A stretch of 64,000 nucleotides of DNA from Mesostigma viride (GCA_009746045.1 RPFO01000700.1:1-64000); one strand, 5' to 3'. Shown: positions 39,201 through 50,946, counted from the first letter of the stretch. The notes: generated by a model not told the origin, from the letters alone. Translations and numbers: made by a program.

Positions 39201-41830
39201 CGACCCTATGTTTGCACCCCACCCACACCTGCGCCTGCTTGCATCCGCCCCAGCCTGGAGACGGTGGTCCCTGCCTTGCCCGCGCTGGACCTGGGCCCGC
39301 TGAGCTACGCGGAGCAGCTGCAGAAACGGCTGGAGCGTGTGTGGACGCTGCTGCGGCTGCCGGTCATGGAGGTGCGCGTGTGGCTGGATGTCAGGAGGGA
39401 AGGGGTCGGTGGGAAGGGGAGAGGCGGAGAGGGGGAGAGGGGGAGAGGGGGAGAGGGGGAGAGGGGGAGAGGGGAGAGGGGGAGAGGGGGAGAGGGGAGA
39501 GGGGAGAGGGGGAGGGGAGAGGGGGAGAGGGGGAGAGGGGGAGAGGGGAGAGGGGAGAGGGGGAGAGGGGGAGAGGGGGAGAGGGGAGAGGAGAGGGGAG
39601 AGGGGGAGAGGGGCGAGGGCGGGAGGGGCGAGGGGGGGAGAGGGGGGAGAGGGCGAGAGGGAGAGGGGGGGGAGGGAGGGGGGAGGGGGGAGGGGGGGAG
39701 GGGGGAGGGGGGAGGGGGAGGGGGAGGGGGGAGGGGGGAGGGGGAGGGGGAGGGGGAGGAGGGGGAGGGGGGAGGGGGGAGGGGGAGGGGGAGGGGGAGG
39801 GGGGAGGGGGGGAGGGGGGAGGGGGAGGGGGGGAGGGGGGAGGGGGGGGGGGGAGGGGGGGCGAGGGGGCGGGGGGGGGGAGGGGGGAGGGGGGAGGGAG
39901 GGGGAGGGGGGGAGGGGGGGGGGGAGGGGGGAGGGGGGAGGGGGGGGGGGGAGGGGGGAGGGGGGAGGGGGGAGGGGAGGGGGAGGGGGGAGGGGGGAGG
40001 GAGGGGGAGAAAAGGGAAGAAAAGGGCATTGAACATGCTTTGTCTCTTATCCACCCACTGTTCTTGAGTATTTTCCTGTCCCATTGGCTCATTATATGAC
40101 AAAATTATATTTTGTCGCACAGACACACCCATGCAACCTCGCATGTTTATCGATTCATTCTCCAGCCCGCCCCTGCCCTCAGCATGTGATGTTCTTACCT
40201 CACCATGGAGCATACCTATCACGGGGCGTGTCCACCACGCGCCGCTCCTCCTCCGCCCCCTGCCCCTCCCCCTCCTTTCGCCCCCAGAAACTGGACATGG
40301 TCATCAAATACACCTCGCTCGAGATGGCGCCGTTCCTGGAGCCGGCGCTTGAGGCCTGGGAGGGTGCCGCTGCGGCCGTGCTGTCCCGAGAGAACGCGCT
40401 GCTGCTGCTCGGCAAGTCTGCCGCGACGCTGCAGGTGCGATGCAGCCGCGCATACAACTGTGTCGCTGCCCGTAACAGCACTTGCAGGCATTGCTGTTGT
40501 TAGTAATCGTTGCTGCATACTCGTTTATACCTATTACAGTTTGTAAACTGCTGCCCAAGCTTATTGTGGTTTCTAAGTGGTATCTTTGAATCGATATTTC
40601 TCGATCGTGTTGGTTTTCCATATTGGCTCGCTCATGGTTTTTTTTTCCGCAAGAGAATGAGGGTAATGCTGCTGAGGAAATTTAAAACAGCTTGGGTGCA
40701 ATTACTCAATAAATTAAAAGCATGTAGACTGCGTCACGTGGGTGCCAATACAAAGAAAAGGAACCTTCAACCCCTATCCACAGCGAGGAGGAAGGGCGCC
40801 CTAGCTTCTCTCACTGGAAGTGCCATACAAAACGTCGATAGAAGTGTATGATTTTTTTGCAAAGCCTTTATGCAACTTAGTAGTACCCAAAGCAGAGGCA
40901 AGCAATTCAATAGTTGGATAGTTTACAGGGTTCTACTACCCAAGCCCCATAATCGTGCGATGTTGTCGTTCTGTCTAGCAAGGCATTGTAGGGGGGTGCA
41001 CTTGCTGGCTTAGCAGCAGCACTGCAGGTAAGTCGAGGCATTATCTTCTCCACACAGGCCTTTTACGCCCATACTTCCTCTCCTGCCAGTTCATTTCTGA
41101 AACCGCCAATTGCTGGAACTGCTGGTCATTCCCTTTTGCGGGTGCACGGGCCGTTGATGACCACACTACGGCATGGCATGTGCTTGTGGCTATGCAGGTG
41201 TGTGGCGATGAGCCATCAGAATCGCCTTCGTGCTTTAGTTGCCAACGCTAACGCACCGCGTAGCTCGGTCCCCACCCAGTCACTTTGCCCCTTGTTGCCG
41301 CGCATGGAAGGATGCTAACCCCCTTATCTTTTATTGAGAACCCTTTGCATCGGCATAAAGCAAACCTGGCTTGACGTACCATGCCATGTCTTGTCCTCAT
41401 TCCTGCACCCATGGCCACCGATAGACGCACATCCACTCCCTCATTACAATTACATACAAAGTAACGAAACGAGCTTTCGTAACAACACACACCATCATGA
41501 GGAACACACCGCTGCAGGTCAAGCCTGCTTGATGTGTGCGGCGCCCATGCCATTCGGTCCGACCCTTTGATGCCCGTGCGGCGGCTTGTCATGGCACACC
41601 CTTCCCATCAGGACGAGATTGACAAGGAGGCAGCGGAGGCGGCGCGGTCCGCACACAACATCGCGATGAAGGTAGCGCGCATCAGCAGCCACGCACAGGC
41701 CAAGCAGGTGCACGCCAAGAACCTGGCCACACTGGCGGCAGTGGAGGCCATCGTGGTGGAGCGGCTGTCGTTCCTCGAGGGCCAGTTTGGGGATATTCTC
41801 CGCTACAATGGTGCGGGGCAAGTGCCTTGA
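27273..41830 (+). CDS. Spliced gene: uncharacterised coiled-coil-type protein, 10 exons
   Basis: Exons: 27273-27483, 28402-28483, 28981-29086, 29775-29930, 31220-31463, 32215-32270, 37276-38003, 39254-39371, 40288-40434, 41612-41830. All introns are GT-AG and every junction phase matches, giving 2,067 nt (688 residues, TGA stop). Residues 1-100 are helical and charged ([34 protein letters not shown]). Exon 5 has a [12 protein letters not shown]-like acidic helix. Exon 7 is a Ser/Pro-rich linker with [12 protein letters not shown]. Exons 8-10 return to helix ([39 protein letters not shown]; a final Ala-rich helix). I do not recognise the family. A ciliary CCDC-type protein is a guess from the look of exons 8-9. 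The 5' end is uncertain, and an exon may be missed in the last intron. Confidence 0.82.
27484..27575. repeat. Direct duplication beginning at a 5' splice site (intron 1)
   Basis: The intron starts GTGCGTGGGGGAAGAGTGTT at 27484, and a near copy (GTGCCTGGGGGAAGAGTGTT) starts at 27549, a 65-bp period in G-rich DNA. Further right, 27650-27710 is a G run. Around 27990-28166 a roughly 65-bp unit with TTGCCTCCACTGTGGCTTAT repeats three times. Confidence 0.7.
28474..28690. repeat. 96-bp tandem repeat that copies the 5' splice site (intron 2)
   Basis: The exon-intron junction (CAAGCGAAC then GTAAGC at 28484) is repeated downstream with GTTAGC at 28580 and GTAAGC at 28676. Each is preceded by a diverged copy of the exon end (ACCTCAATCGAGC, ACCTCAATTGAGC). 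The period is exactly 96 bp. Confidence 0.85.
29921..30495. repeat. 86-bp tandem repeat that copies the 5' splice site (intron 4)
   Basis: The exon end and donor (CACCGCGCAG then GTAATGGGAG at 29931) recur at 30017, 30103, 30189, 30274 and 30360, and in a mutated form (CGCAAGTAATGG) at 30446. The period is 85-86 bp. Each unit continues GGAGGGTTCGTGGATGAG and ends in a G-rich stretch, so the intron offers about six near-identical donors. Confidence 0.93.
32461..33790. repeat. AT-rich dispersed repeat, copy in intron 6
   Basis: Diverged but colinear with about 62531-63440. Shared landmarks in order include a GGGGTACTACCCC hairpin, AAAAGACGCTA, GTCATTC.GACAAG and CTAG/CAAGTT, GCACCTCAT..GCC, and GCATAGCAA. 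No coding potential. The nature of the element is unknown. Confidence 0.65.
33791..35236. other. Rest of intron 6 before the heptamer array, no gene seen
   Basis: Unique-looking DNA with a G run near 34249-34261. 35050-35230 is GC-rich with an open frame ([16 protein letters not shown]) that might be a retroelement fragment. Too short to call. Confidence 0.4.
35237..36660. repeat. Heptamer array CCCTxxA, telomere-like variants, 1.4 kb
   Basis: Heptamers run without a break in blocks: CCCTTCA (35237-35455), CCCTGCA with some CCCTACA (to about 35635), CCCTGGA, CCCTTGA (about 35690-35770), CCCTCGA (to about 36180), then interleaved CCCTCGA and CCCTGGA to 36660. All keep CCCT and the final A of the plant-type telomere repeat CCCTAAA and vary only at positions 5-6. 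Because 7 is not a multiple of 3, all frames read the same peptide repeats; the long ORFs are artefacts. Confidence 0.95.
36661..37275. other. End of intron 6
   Basis: Unique sequence. Decayed CCCTCGA/CCCTCAC heptamers return at 37225-37268, just before the acceptor CCCCGCGCAG of exon 7, so the array's motif also forms the pyrimidine tract. Confidence 0.55.
38452..38665. repeat. 42-bp tandem repeat in intron 7, five copies
   Basis: The unit with GCGGGCCATTGGGAAGTGGA and TGGGAAGCCGTGGGGGGAA repeats five times. The period is a multiple of three, so both strands stay open. Confidence 0.9.
39415..40012. repeat. Polypurine (G-rich) array in intron 8
   Basis: About 600 bp of GAGAGGGG passing into GGGGGAGG units with no pyrimidines apart from rare C. 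It begins 44 bp after the donor of exon 8. Strong G-quadruplex and triplex potential on the transcribed RNA-like strand. Confidence 0.95.
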
Positions 41831-43416
41831 GGGGGCACACGCGGGCCTTGTTGTGGTGGGATGGATCAAGTTCGCTGCTTGTGCAGTGGCCCTTTGTGGC
41901 AATCTCGTTGTCAGTGGATGCCTGCGGTTGTAGCGACCGAAGTTTTGCTTGTTGAAGGCTTTTCTCCTAGCAAGCATTCTTGGGTGAGGAGGGGTTCGGC
42001 CCCCGATTCAAGCCCATGCTTCCCTTCTGTCCCTGCCTTTCTTCCTTGTTCTCACCTCCCTTCCGCCTTCCCCAACCCCTTATCCCTCTCTTGTGCATTA
42101 CCATGTAACACTAAGTAACATAGCTGCAACTTCTGTGTTTGCATTTGCCATGGGTGGTTATTACGATATCGTGCCTGTTCGGCTTGGGACACCTGTTGTT
42201 TCAATTGCCTCACAACCCACCCGCCCCTGGCTTTCCACTCTGACGGGAGTGCTAAGCTGGATAGTGGTCGTGTGCCAAACATTTCCAATAGGACGGGATC
42301 CAGCAGGCACCGAGGCCAGCTTGTCACTAGCAAGCGGCAAGGTGGTAACAGCTGCCGACGCATCCGTGTCCTTGGCCAGGGCCGGGGCATGGGCACTGGC
42401 AATCTTGATAGGCTCTGGAGTTTTGCCCCTGTTGTTTCTTCTGTGGGTCCACCTATCTCCTCCTCACCACCGTCCATCCCCTGCCCTCCTTACCCTCTTG
42501 CTCCCCCTGTCTCTCTACTTCTCCATTTCTCGTCTCCCTCAAGGTTTGTGTACTGCTTGAGCAACTGAAACACGGGCCGACCCATACCCAGAAAAGCAAC
42601 AAGCTATCATCTCCTCTCACGTGTGTGTGTCCTCTGGATTGCGCACTCACTTGCAAATCTTTGGAAATGTTCGGAAATCGCGTTCTGGTGCTCCCCCCTG
42701 TATAGGCCTAGTTTTAGGCCTTGCTTCTAGTATATTTAGCATCTTTAGGGTTCGCCAGTCGGTGCGCCACAATCACAGGACATTCTTGGTTCTTGTAAGA
42801 ATTTTCTAGGAAGTCTCCCAAGGGTGGGAGGCCGCATTTGCTCACATTTGTAACCATTGATGCACCGTGGCATGCAGGTTCACCATATCTTCAAGCACTG
42901 GCAAATGGGGATGGGTTATCAAGCGTGACCGATCAGCTGAAGTCCTTGAACTTCTCATGGCCCGATAATGCTCTTACAAGTTCCAGGCGTTCTTTTAGTA
43001 GAAGATAGCTTTTTACAGCATTGCCTGGGAGAGTGGCACAGTTGGAATGAGGTGCATTTTGTCCCCAAGCAATGTCTTGGATACTCAACTCTAAATTGGT
43101 CGTGAAGCTTTTATTGGTGCATATGCATTTATTACGTAATGCATATGCATGTGGATGTCCATATGCAGTTCTTGCAGTATATCGGGCATGTTATAAAGTA
43201 GAGTACAATTAATTAATTAATTAATTAATCAATTAGGAACATAACTCCGTTGGGAGTACATGTAGCACATATCCCTAAGTAAGTAATTAAGTAAGTAAGT
43301 ACTTGCGTGTCATGCGCAAAGGCATGCCACGGAGTACTATGCTAATCTCGTTAGAAGAAATAATTACACAAAAGTTTAAACAAATATTGTCTGCATCATT
43401 CCCCAAACATTAAGCA
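41831..43416. other. Downstream region, no supported gene
   Basis: Contains overlapping open frames near 42093-42560 with no domain. TGTAAC occurs at 42105 and could serve as an algal-type polyadenylation signal, but this is weak. (TTAA) and (AAGT) simple repeats at 43205-43305 lie beyond the LINE 3' end and may be its tail. Confidence 0.4.
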
Positions 43417-45180
43417 CTAGATGGGGATGTAATCCTCATCCGAGCTGTCCTCTACTGTAATGGCAGACGAGGCGGTAGTGTAGCGGCTATCCTCAGGACC
43501 AATAACCTCCACCTGCGGACTTCTACCCTGGCTAGCAACGGGCCGCGGGGCCCGTGGGGAGAGAATAGGAGCATACCCCTCAGGAAGGTGCTTATTGCAG
43601 ATGGCAGCCCATTTCTCCTTGTCAATCATGCGGGCGCGGAGTATGGATAGCCCCAGAAGCCCTGCATCTTCAAGCAGTTGTGTCACATAGGTCCGGGTCG
43701 CGCCGCGCCGGTGCCGGGCGCGCGCAAGTTTGCCAGTGGGTTGCGATGGGTCCCCTGGCGTGTCTACCTGGTTAAGCCCCCCGGCAGGGCCCACATCAGT
43801 ATTCACCTAGCTGGTCTGTGCGGGCAAGATGGCCGGCAAAGAGGAGGCGGCGGTGTCAGATGGTATGGGTGACAAGAGGGAGCTCGCAATAGAGCTTGGC
43901 CCGGGTGCGGCGTTCTTGGTAGCTGACGCCGAGGATATGACGGAGCATTCTAGTGACGGTGCCGTCAAGCTGCTGGCTCAGCGCCTGGTCCAGGGTCCCC
44001 GCCTCACAGCCGTAAAGGAGGATGCTGAGGACAAGGGCCTTGAACAGAATGCGCTTGCGTCGCTCACTCAGGTAGCGGCAGGTCCAGAAGCTGTCGAGGC
44101 GGCAGAGGGCCGCCCAGGCCTGGCCAATGCGGGTGTTGATGTCGTCGGCCGTGGAGGGAAGCCAGCTGCCAAGGAGCTTGAAGCGAGTTGCCGGGGGCAC
44201 GGGGCTGCCGTCCAGCAAGAGGAGGGTGGGTGGGGCTATCCCAGCAGGGAAGCCGATGGCCATGACCTCCGTTTTCTTGCTGATCATAAGCCCCACCGCC
44301 CGCGCTTCCAGTGATAAGCTGTCTAGCCAGAGTCGGGCTGACTCCGGGGTTTCCACGAGCGTCGTGTCATCAGCGTGGATCAGATCGCTCAGGCGGTACA
44401 TAGGGTGGGTCAACCCCGCCGTAGCTGGCGTACTCTGTGACCTCGATTCCCGGCGGGCGCCCCTCCACCTGGGCGAAGCGGGCTTGTGCACGCCGCATAA
44501 TATAGTCCACCATAATGATGAATAGATATGGGGAGAGCACACAGCCCTGCTGACACCCCGGTGTGCAGGGGGAACGCCGGAACGACGCCGTCGGCGATAC
44601 GGACCTGGGCTTGGGACCCTTCATAGAACTGGCGGATGATCTCAACGATGTACGATGGGACACGGAACAGGTGAAGGACCACCCACAGGGCGTCCCATAT
44701 AACCGTATCGAATGCCTTGGTGTAATCCACGAAGATCAATAGCAATGGCAAGAGGCCGGGGGCTAGGCGGCCCACTTCCTCGATCAGGCGGCGCGCGCGG
44801 TAATGGTGACCATAACACAATTGCGACCAACACGGAAGCCCATCTGGGACTCACCTAGGTGGGGATCGAGGCTGGCGCGCATGCGGTTCAGCAGGAGACG
44901 CATGAAGACTTTCAGCACGCAGCTTTGGAGGCATACGCCACGGTAGTTGCCGGTATCCGCGGCGGACCCCTTGCCCTTGCCAGAGCATGACCCGGACAGC
45001 GGTCTTCCAATAGGTCGGCGGGGGGAGGCCATCTCGTAGAATCCGGTTGCAAACACCCCGGAGGAAAGGCTCAAAGCTCAGGCATCTTAACCACCTCCGG
45101 TGAAATATTGTCCACTCCCATGGCAGCATCATTGCGGAGGGTGGAGATGGTAGCAGCCCATTCCCACAACGGTCCGAGCC
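43417..45180 (-). pseudogene. Non-LTR (LINE) reverse transcriptase, 5'-truncated and frameshifted
   Basis: Read on the minus strand, the pieces follow the order of a LINE RT: NDAAMGVDNISPEVVKM (about 45150), LRDGLPPPTYWKTAVRVML, GNYRGVCLQSCVLKVF and ESQMGFRVGRNC (about 44800-44950), FVDYTKAFDTV with the first catalytic Asp (about 44730), GCQQGCVLSPYLF, then HADDT with the catalytic Asp pair at 44366-44371, GLMISKKTEVM, FKLLGSW and a helical thumb-like region to 43856. The last piece, 43806-43417, resembles a LINE C-terminus (RTYVTQLLEDAGLLGLSILRAR). At least four frame changes are needed, and no endonuclease is seen upstream. The copy is dead. The family beyond LINE is not determined. Confidence 0.88.
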
Positions 45181-45639
45181 CCGCCAAAAACGACCATCTT
45201 ATTCCGTCACCAAATTGGCGCGAGATCCCGAAAATCTGGTGTGCGGGATGGTGTCGACAAGACCAAAAGTCACGCAGGCTGCACCCATGGCGGCCGTGAA
45301 AATCCTAGTGCATGGCGGTTTTGAGAACACATTAAGGAAAGCGAATGCACTTTAAGCCTTCATAACTCATCTACTGAACGTAGATATTTTTTTATCCTAA
45401 AGAAATCGGCCCATTTTTTCAGGAAAACAGAAAAAGGGCGGGCATTTTTGCGAGGTCGGGTCAGGTCCGCTGCATTTTGCAGTGGACCCCCAAAAAGTCA
45501 CACCGGAAACTTATCGAAAACGGCGACAGTGCAGCACGAGGTAAGCCGCTCGCTCGATTCTATGACTAATTCAAAAATTTTTTACCGAAAAACTTTTTGT
45601 TAAAACGACTGCCATTGTAAATGCTGCGATATCGTAAAT

Positions 45640-47760
45640 TATGTTGCTGCTGGGAGGTGCTTGCGGGAGCGGTAATGGTGCACTTATACGTAAAAATATG
45701 CCACTGTTTGGTTTCTGCGAATTTGGTCGTTCCACTTTCTCAGGCCGTTTAAATGGCTTCCAGAGCATGTGCATCCCTCGCTACTCTCGTGCCCAAGGTG
45801 CGATGAGCGCCTGCACGCGTCGCTCAACTACGTCTGTGATTCTTGCGGCACAGACGCGAGCTGCATGGCTGGAGTCGACACAAGAGAGTGGTACGCACAC
45901 GTCTAGAATCGCATTTATAGCTTAGTGAAGCCCACACCTTTCGCCAACAAGTTTTTCAGCGTGTCTCCTTTTCCTGAGCCGATTAAGCGCACCGTGTTTA
46001 CAAATTACGGGCGCCTAATAGAAAACTGGAGCCGTGAGCGTGAGGATGACCAGGCAGCGCCAAAGAAGCGTAAAGTGCGCCTATTGATGCTTCCTCGAGA
46101 CATTCATTCAAGATATCCTCAAGTAGGCTGTGCCTGGGGAGAATAAATGGGACAGGGAGGGAGCAGTGTTGTTTTCAGCTGGCAGTGTAGGTGTTGTGGC
46201 CCCTCCCATGAAGCTTGTTTGGACTCAATCTCCCCACGAGGGCATCACCAAGCTGACAGTTCACTTCAGCTAGTGGGTCGTGGTAAACCCAATGGGGAGT
46301 GCATGAATGTGGCTAGGGATCATCAAATCAACGGGCTTGCTGCCATTGAACGGGTTGGGGGGGAGGGACACGGTAGAAGGGGTGAGGAATTTTGTCCAGC
46401 GTGTGGCTGCCTCGCATGCCTTAGACAGGAGCACAGCCAACTGCACAGGACTGCTCAAGCTCATCCGAGAGTATGGGGAGGTCCTTGAAGCGGAGGGGGT
46501 GCACTTAATTAGGTGATGGGAGGCGCGTGCCGGTTGTCAGGATGCTTTGGGGGGGGGACAAGGCATATGTGAATGCAGAGACAGGGCAAGCAGGATGCTC
46601 ACACCAGTACCCTTGCAACAACTAACAAGTGCACATGCCCCAAGGCCAAGTTCGGTGACCTGGAGGGATCCACTTGAGCACTTCTCACCCCGCACTGTGC
46701 AGATGGCTAGGGAGCTAGCCCACGATGTGCAGGTTGATCCCACTGCCCCTTTCAAGTGCCCCAGCCCTCACTGCGGCAAGGTTTTCCATACCCAGGAAGA
46801 GCTCAGAGACACAGAGCCAAGGAACGAGAGCAACTGAGGCAGGGCAGCATGCCCGGGACCACTTTGGCCAGAAGTGGGGCTGTTCCCCTCTCCTCCCCGT
46901 TGAGCACAATGAACACCCAACCTGTCTTCTTCACTGCCTTCTCAATAATGTATGTGCACTCCTGGACAGGACCATCATGGCACGGAATTGCATAATTAAG
47001 GGCGAGGAGGCAGAAATGCTGAAGGTGTTGCACGATGAGATGGGCGTGTTTATTAAGGAGAAGTACGTGAAAAGCACCATCTAAGAATGCCAGTGCTAAG
47101 GCAGTTGAGAAGCCAGTGACACGGTCATTGGAAGGGAGGCTGAGACCTTGCTGGACAAATTCCAGCTGCATGTGTGTGAACATTGTTTGCCAGCACAACG
47201 CTGATGAGGATGCAGAGTCACATGTGGACAGGGAGGAGCTGACCAGGGTGTGGCAGGGTTTGAAGGATGTTTGGGAGGCCCTGTGTGACTTAGATGATGA
47301 TGGGCCAGGGGGGGCCAAGCGGGAGGCAAAGGTGCCCAGCCGAGGTAGAGGAGCTGGCAGCCACTTATGTTGCCTCTTTCATCTCTTTCACTGCCCCCGA
47401 GCATGTCACCACATACATGCACGACCTGGTGGCCCACATCCCATGCATCTCAGATCCGTGAGTTGGGTGACCTGCGCCTGTTTTCGGGGGAGGCCTTAGA
47501 ACACCTCCACCATGTGAACAAGGTGACCTATGCACACCGCTCTAACAAGCGTGTCAAAACTGGGACTGACAAGCGTGGAAGGGCCATTTGTTGTTGTTGC
47601 ACTTGTGCAGAGCATGCATGCTGGCATGGTGCGCCAAGAGTTGGCACACCGCCTCTGCATGCCACTTTCCTATGCGGAACAACGAGCAAGGAAGAGGATG
47701 CTGGATCACCTGCGGGCTGCAGCAACATGAGTCTACGTGCAAGGCATGCAGCTTGATGAA
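45640..47760 (+). pseudogene. Decayed zinc-motif gene, probably transposon-derived
   Basis: Fragments in several frames but one orientation. CPRC with CDSCG near 45790-45845 looks like a zinc ribbon. KRTVFTNYGRLIENW lies near 45980. FKCPSPHCGKVFHTQEEL (46752-46806) looks like half a C2H2 finger. LHCLLNNVCALLDRTIM and AEMLKVLHDEMGVFIKEKY run from 46930 to 47080. TYMHDLVAHIP and LGDLRLFSGEALEHLHHVNK run from 47405 to 47520, and the end is near 47757. Frameshifts and stops separate them. The order and the YMHxLVxHxP and FSGxxxExxxxxNK patterns recall large uncharacterised multicopy families in marine invertebrates and algae; I place it there from memory only. Confidence 0.55.
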
Positions 47761-48913
47761 GGCGTAGCGTGACGTTTGCATGCATGCCAGGCGAGGGCTC
47801 TTCAATGGTGGCCAGTGGGCTCTCCTCCATGTGTTATTTATGTGTGTTATAGACGAATAAACTGGCATTATTATGCTTTCACATGTCACAACTTGGTGAT
47901 TTTACGATGGCTAGTTGCTGGATGTCTCGTTCTCATTGATGTGTATATCATTATACAGAGTGGTACCAAGTTTAAGCTCACTAGGACCTCAGTTGCTTGC
48001 TTGGAGGTGTGCACTTTCTAGGAAGTGCGAGTTGTTGGCTGCTGGCACACATCACAGTTTTTTCGCCATCTGATGTGCAATCTCAGTAAAACTTGGGAGA
48101 CTTATGTAGCATGGTGCAGCATAACTGCCTGCCAGATTTCAAGCCAAACTGAGATCATTCGCACCACCTACGGTGTAATGAATGTCTTAATTTGGCATCG
48201 CGGTGACATGTGACAGCAGATTATTGTCATTTACTGCCATTAAATGTAAGATGCAAGTTCCCTGTCAGGCTTCATACTTCATAAATGATGTGTTTAACAA
48301 TTTCTAGGTGAATCTAAGCTCATTTGCATTAATGGAGGCATCAACTTGTTAATAAAATGCCTAAAATAGGCTTATGTGTGACGTTTGACAGCATAATTGC
48401 TTTCCAAACCGTGTCTAACTCGGGTGAAAATCGGTAGGTAAGCTCAAGTTGATGTAAATAAGTTATCTACCCATTTGCAGGTCAAGCAGACATGATTTGT
48501 GATGTTTGTGCATGAATAAAATTGGCATTTTTGGCGTTTTTAATGCTTTTTGACGTCACCGTTCAGTAAGCACCAGGTAGCCAGCCAAGGTGCAACTTGG
48601 CACAGTAAAACTAGGTATCATAAGGAAGCTTGCCATGCACCAAGTTTGACCATCATCTGAATATAACTGCAGCTAGGAGGAATAAGATCATTGGGTGTTT
48701 TTTGGCACTTTCAGACCGTTGTGCCTGGGGAGTCCACTCGTCGTGGGGGCCGTCCACCAGGGGGCCGGCCGGAGAGTGGTGGGACCATGCAGGTAGTCCG
48801 TCTCACTGGTGGGCGCCTGCGGGGACTCAATGGGGCCGCCTCGGCTGGCCGCAGCCCGCAGGGCGTGCAGCTGCAGCGGGGTCAAGCGGGGGGGGCGGGC
48901 CAGGGGCCCCCGA
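47761..48913. other. Intergenic, left flank of the LTR element
   Basis: AT-rich to 48680. Then a GC-rich block (48715-48910) has an open frame (STRRGGRPPGGRPESGGT) cut abruptly by the LTR. It could be a disrupted gene or another repeat. Confidence 0.4.
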
Positions 48914-49331
48914 TGTTAAAAATAAAATTCGTTAAGTGTATTGTATTTCCGAATAATAAAAAGGACGTAACAAAATAGATTACTCGCTCAGCGCCCAGCC
49001 CCGGACATGTCGACAACGTCGGCCATTGACAGCATTTGCTGCAACGTGATTCAAAGCTTTCTCCTGCGTGTCGGCCTTTCACGCCGCCAAACAGCTTTGA
49101 CTCAATGCTCCGCTGTAGGTCATCACTGCGAGTAGCTCTGTGGCTTCACCCAACGCTGAGCAACGGCGTGGGCCTGAGAACGTACCCAAGTACAAACCAA
49201 CCGAAATACACCAACATAATTCCCAAACGACACTCCACAACATAACGCACCGCAACCGAGATCCTCCCCACTGCTTGCCTGGACAAACGGTACGGAACCA
49301 AGGTTGCCCACGGAACGAACGGTAATGGCCA
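48914..49331 (-). repeat. 3' LTR
   Basis: On the element's strand it begins TGGCCATTACC and ends TTTTTAACA, the TG...CA signature. It matches 59572-59989 except for two substitutions, near 48961 and 49183. Confidence 0.9.
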
Positions 49332-50003
49332 GAGCCCAAAATAGCCCACAGCCAGAACCTACGACCCGTTGCCTGACCGTACACATAAATTCCCACTGAC
49401 CGCCGGCCCAGCAAATAAACCTCAGCGCGGCGCTGCCGGCTGACCTCCGGACTTAGCCAATTCCGAGCATAACCAAATTCCAATACTTTATGTGACTGCG
49501 AGCCCACAATATAACACCAGCCCCTTTTTCTTTCGAGCAGTCACATCCACCACTCGGCCACTTAACCACAACCCACAGTCGACATACATGCCAACAATCC
49601 TCACAATATCCACCACCACCCAAGGGTTACTCACAAACACTCTCGGAGACAGTACGCACAAGACGCTATGTACTAGGGGAGCTCCAACCCCTCTAACTTG
49701 GCGCCCATTCACGCGTTGCACATACTGCCAGTGTCTGAAGTAAGTCATGTAAGCAAGCGAGAATACAAGACTGATCTAAACGACCACCCTTGACCCCGGC
49801 ACACCCACACGACCCATACACATTACAAACCCGTTCCAACCGCACCAGTCCTCAACCAAGGACACTCCCCCACCAAATCAATTATGGAGCAAATTATCCA
49901 ACCGTGCCGGGTCACCATCAGTATAGGGCAGGCATAAGGATCACCCCCGGCCCAAACAACGTTCTCAAATTGGCCACAGGCTAAAATTCCACAGGGTCCA
50001 AGC
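49332..50003 (-). other. Retroelement 3' untranslated region
   Basis: Lies between the end of the RNase H frame and the 3' LTR. No domain. A convincing polypurine tract just before the LTR is not visible (GGGCTATTTTGGGCTC). Confidence 0.6.
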
Positions 50004-50946
50004 TCAAACAACCAACAACTCCCGCAGATCCCCAAGAGAACCTGCCATCACCATCCGCAAGATGCGATACTGCTCTCGCGCTGCTGCAAACAGCTTGGTC
50101 ACCGCGTCCGCCGGGTTCAGCCTCCCCGGCAGATGGAGAACGCTCACCGCGTAAGACAGCTCCTTCAACAGCAGGAAATCGAGGTCACGCGTCCTGGACA
50201 GGCTGTTGAGGATAAAGCTCACAAGCGGCTGGCTATCCGTATGCACAGTTGTCGTCAGCACCAAACGGACACCCATCCACTTGCCCATCCAGCGCAAGAA
50301 CTGCTCGAGGTACAGCGAAGCCTTGATACACTCACACACACCACGGCACTCGTTAGTGTCAGAGCCAACTGCCACACGCCTGCACAGTCTCGAATACCAC
50401 CCACACAGCGATCCCCGACCCCCTGGGTTACAGAGCACAAACAGACCACCCATCCGTGCCCTCAGCTTGGTCAGTTCCCTGCCCTCACCCGACGTATCTG
50501 CAAAGCAGTGAAGAACAGCGGGCTGAGAGACCGACAGGCCAGAAAGCACCACACCTTGGCTCTCGGCCACATACTGCCTCACAACCGACGGATGGACTTG
50601 CGACAACACGTCATCTACCGTCCTACTCAGCACCACCAGATCGGGCGCACACACTGCCGCCATCCAGCCTAGCTTGCCACGCAGGCGGCTCCACAGGCCC
50701 TTAGCACACAGCTCATCCACCGAGCCCATCAGCTCCTCCCGATACTTGTCAGGAATACCCAGGTGCATCTGATGCCTACCAGACGTCACTCGCAGGGTCT
50801 GCACTACACCGCAGAAGACACGCGGAGTCTGCTGGTCCACCACCTGCAGCTCGCCCACAGGGAAACGCTTAGCGAGATCTGCATAGAACTGATGCAGAAC
50901 AGCACGGGGTGCTACCACTCGCAGGTCATCCCATGCAATTGTACAA
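50004..50946 (-). pseudogene. Retroelement pol: RT 3' part and RNase H
   Basis: Begins with AWDDLRVV, the RT active-site pair (Asp-Asp at 50925-50930; Trp replaces the usual Val before it). RNase H follows: AVLHCFADTSGEG with the first Asp, TNECRGVCECIKASLYLEQF with the Glu helix, TVHTDSQPLVSF with the next Asp, and LPGRLNPADAVTKLF, the copia-type ending. The frame stops at 50004. It is offset by one base from the upstream RT frame, so RT is broken exactly before its catalytic pair. Confidence 0.85.

Noticed and set aside
39305-40222. 300-codon Pro/Ser/Leu ORF on the minus strand
   Set aside because: It is the complement of the polypurine intron tract.
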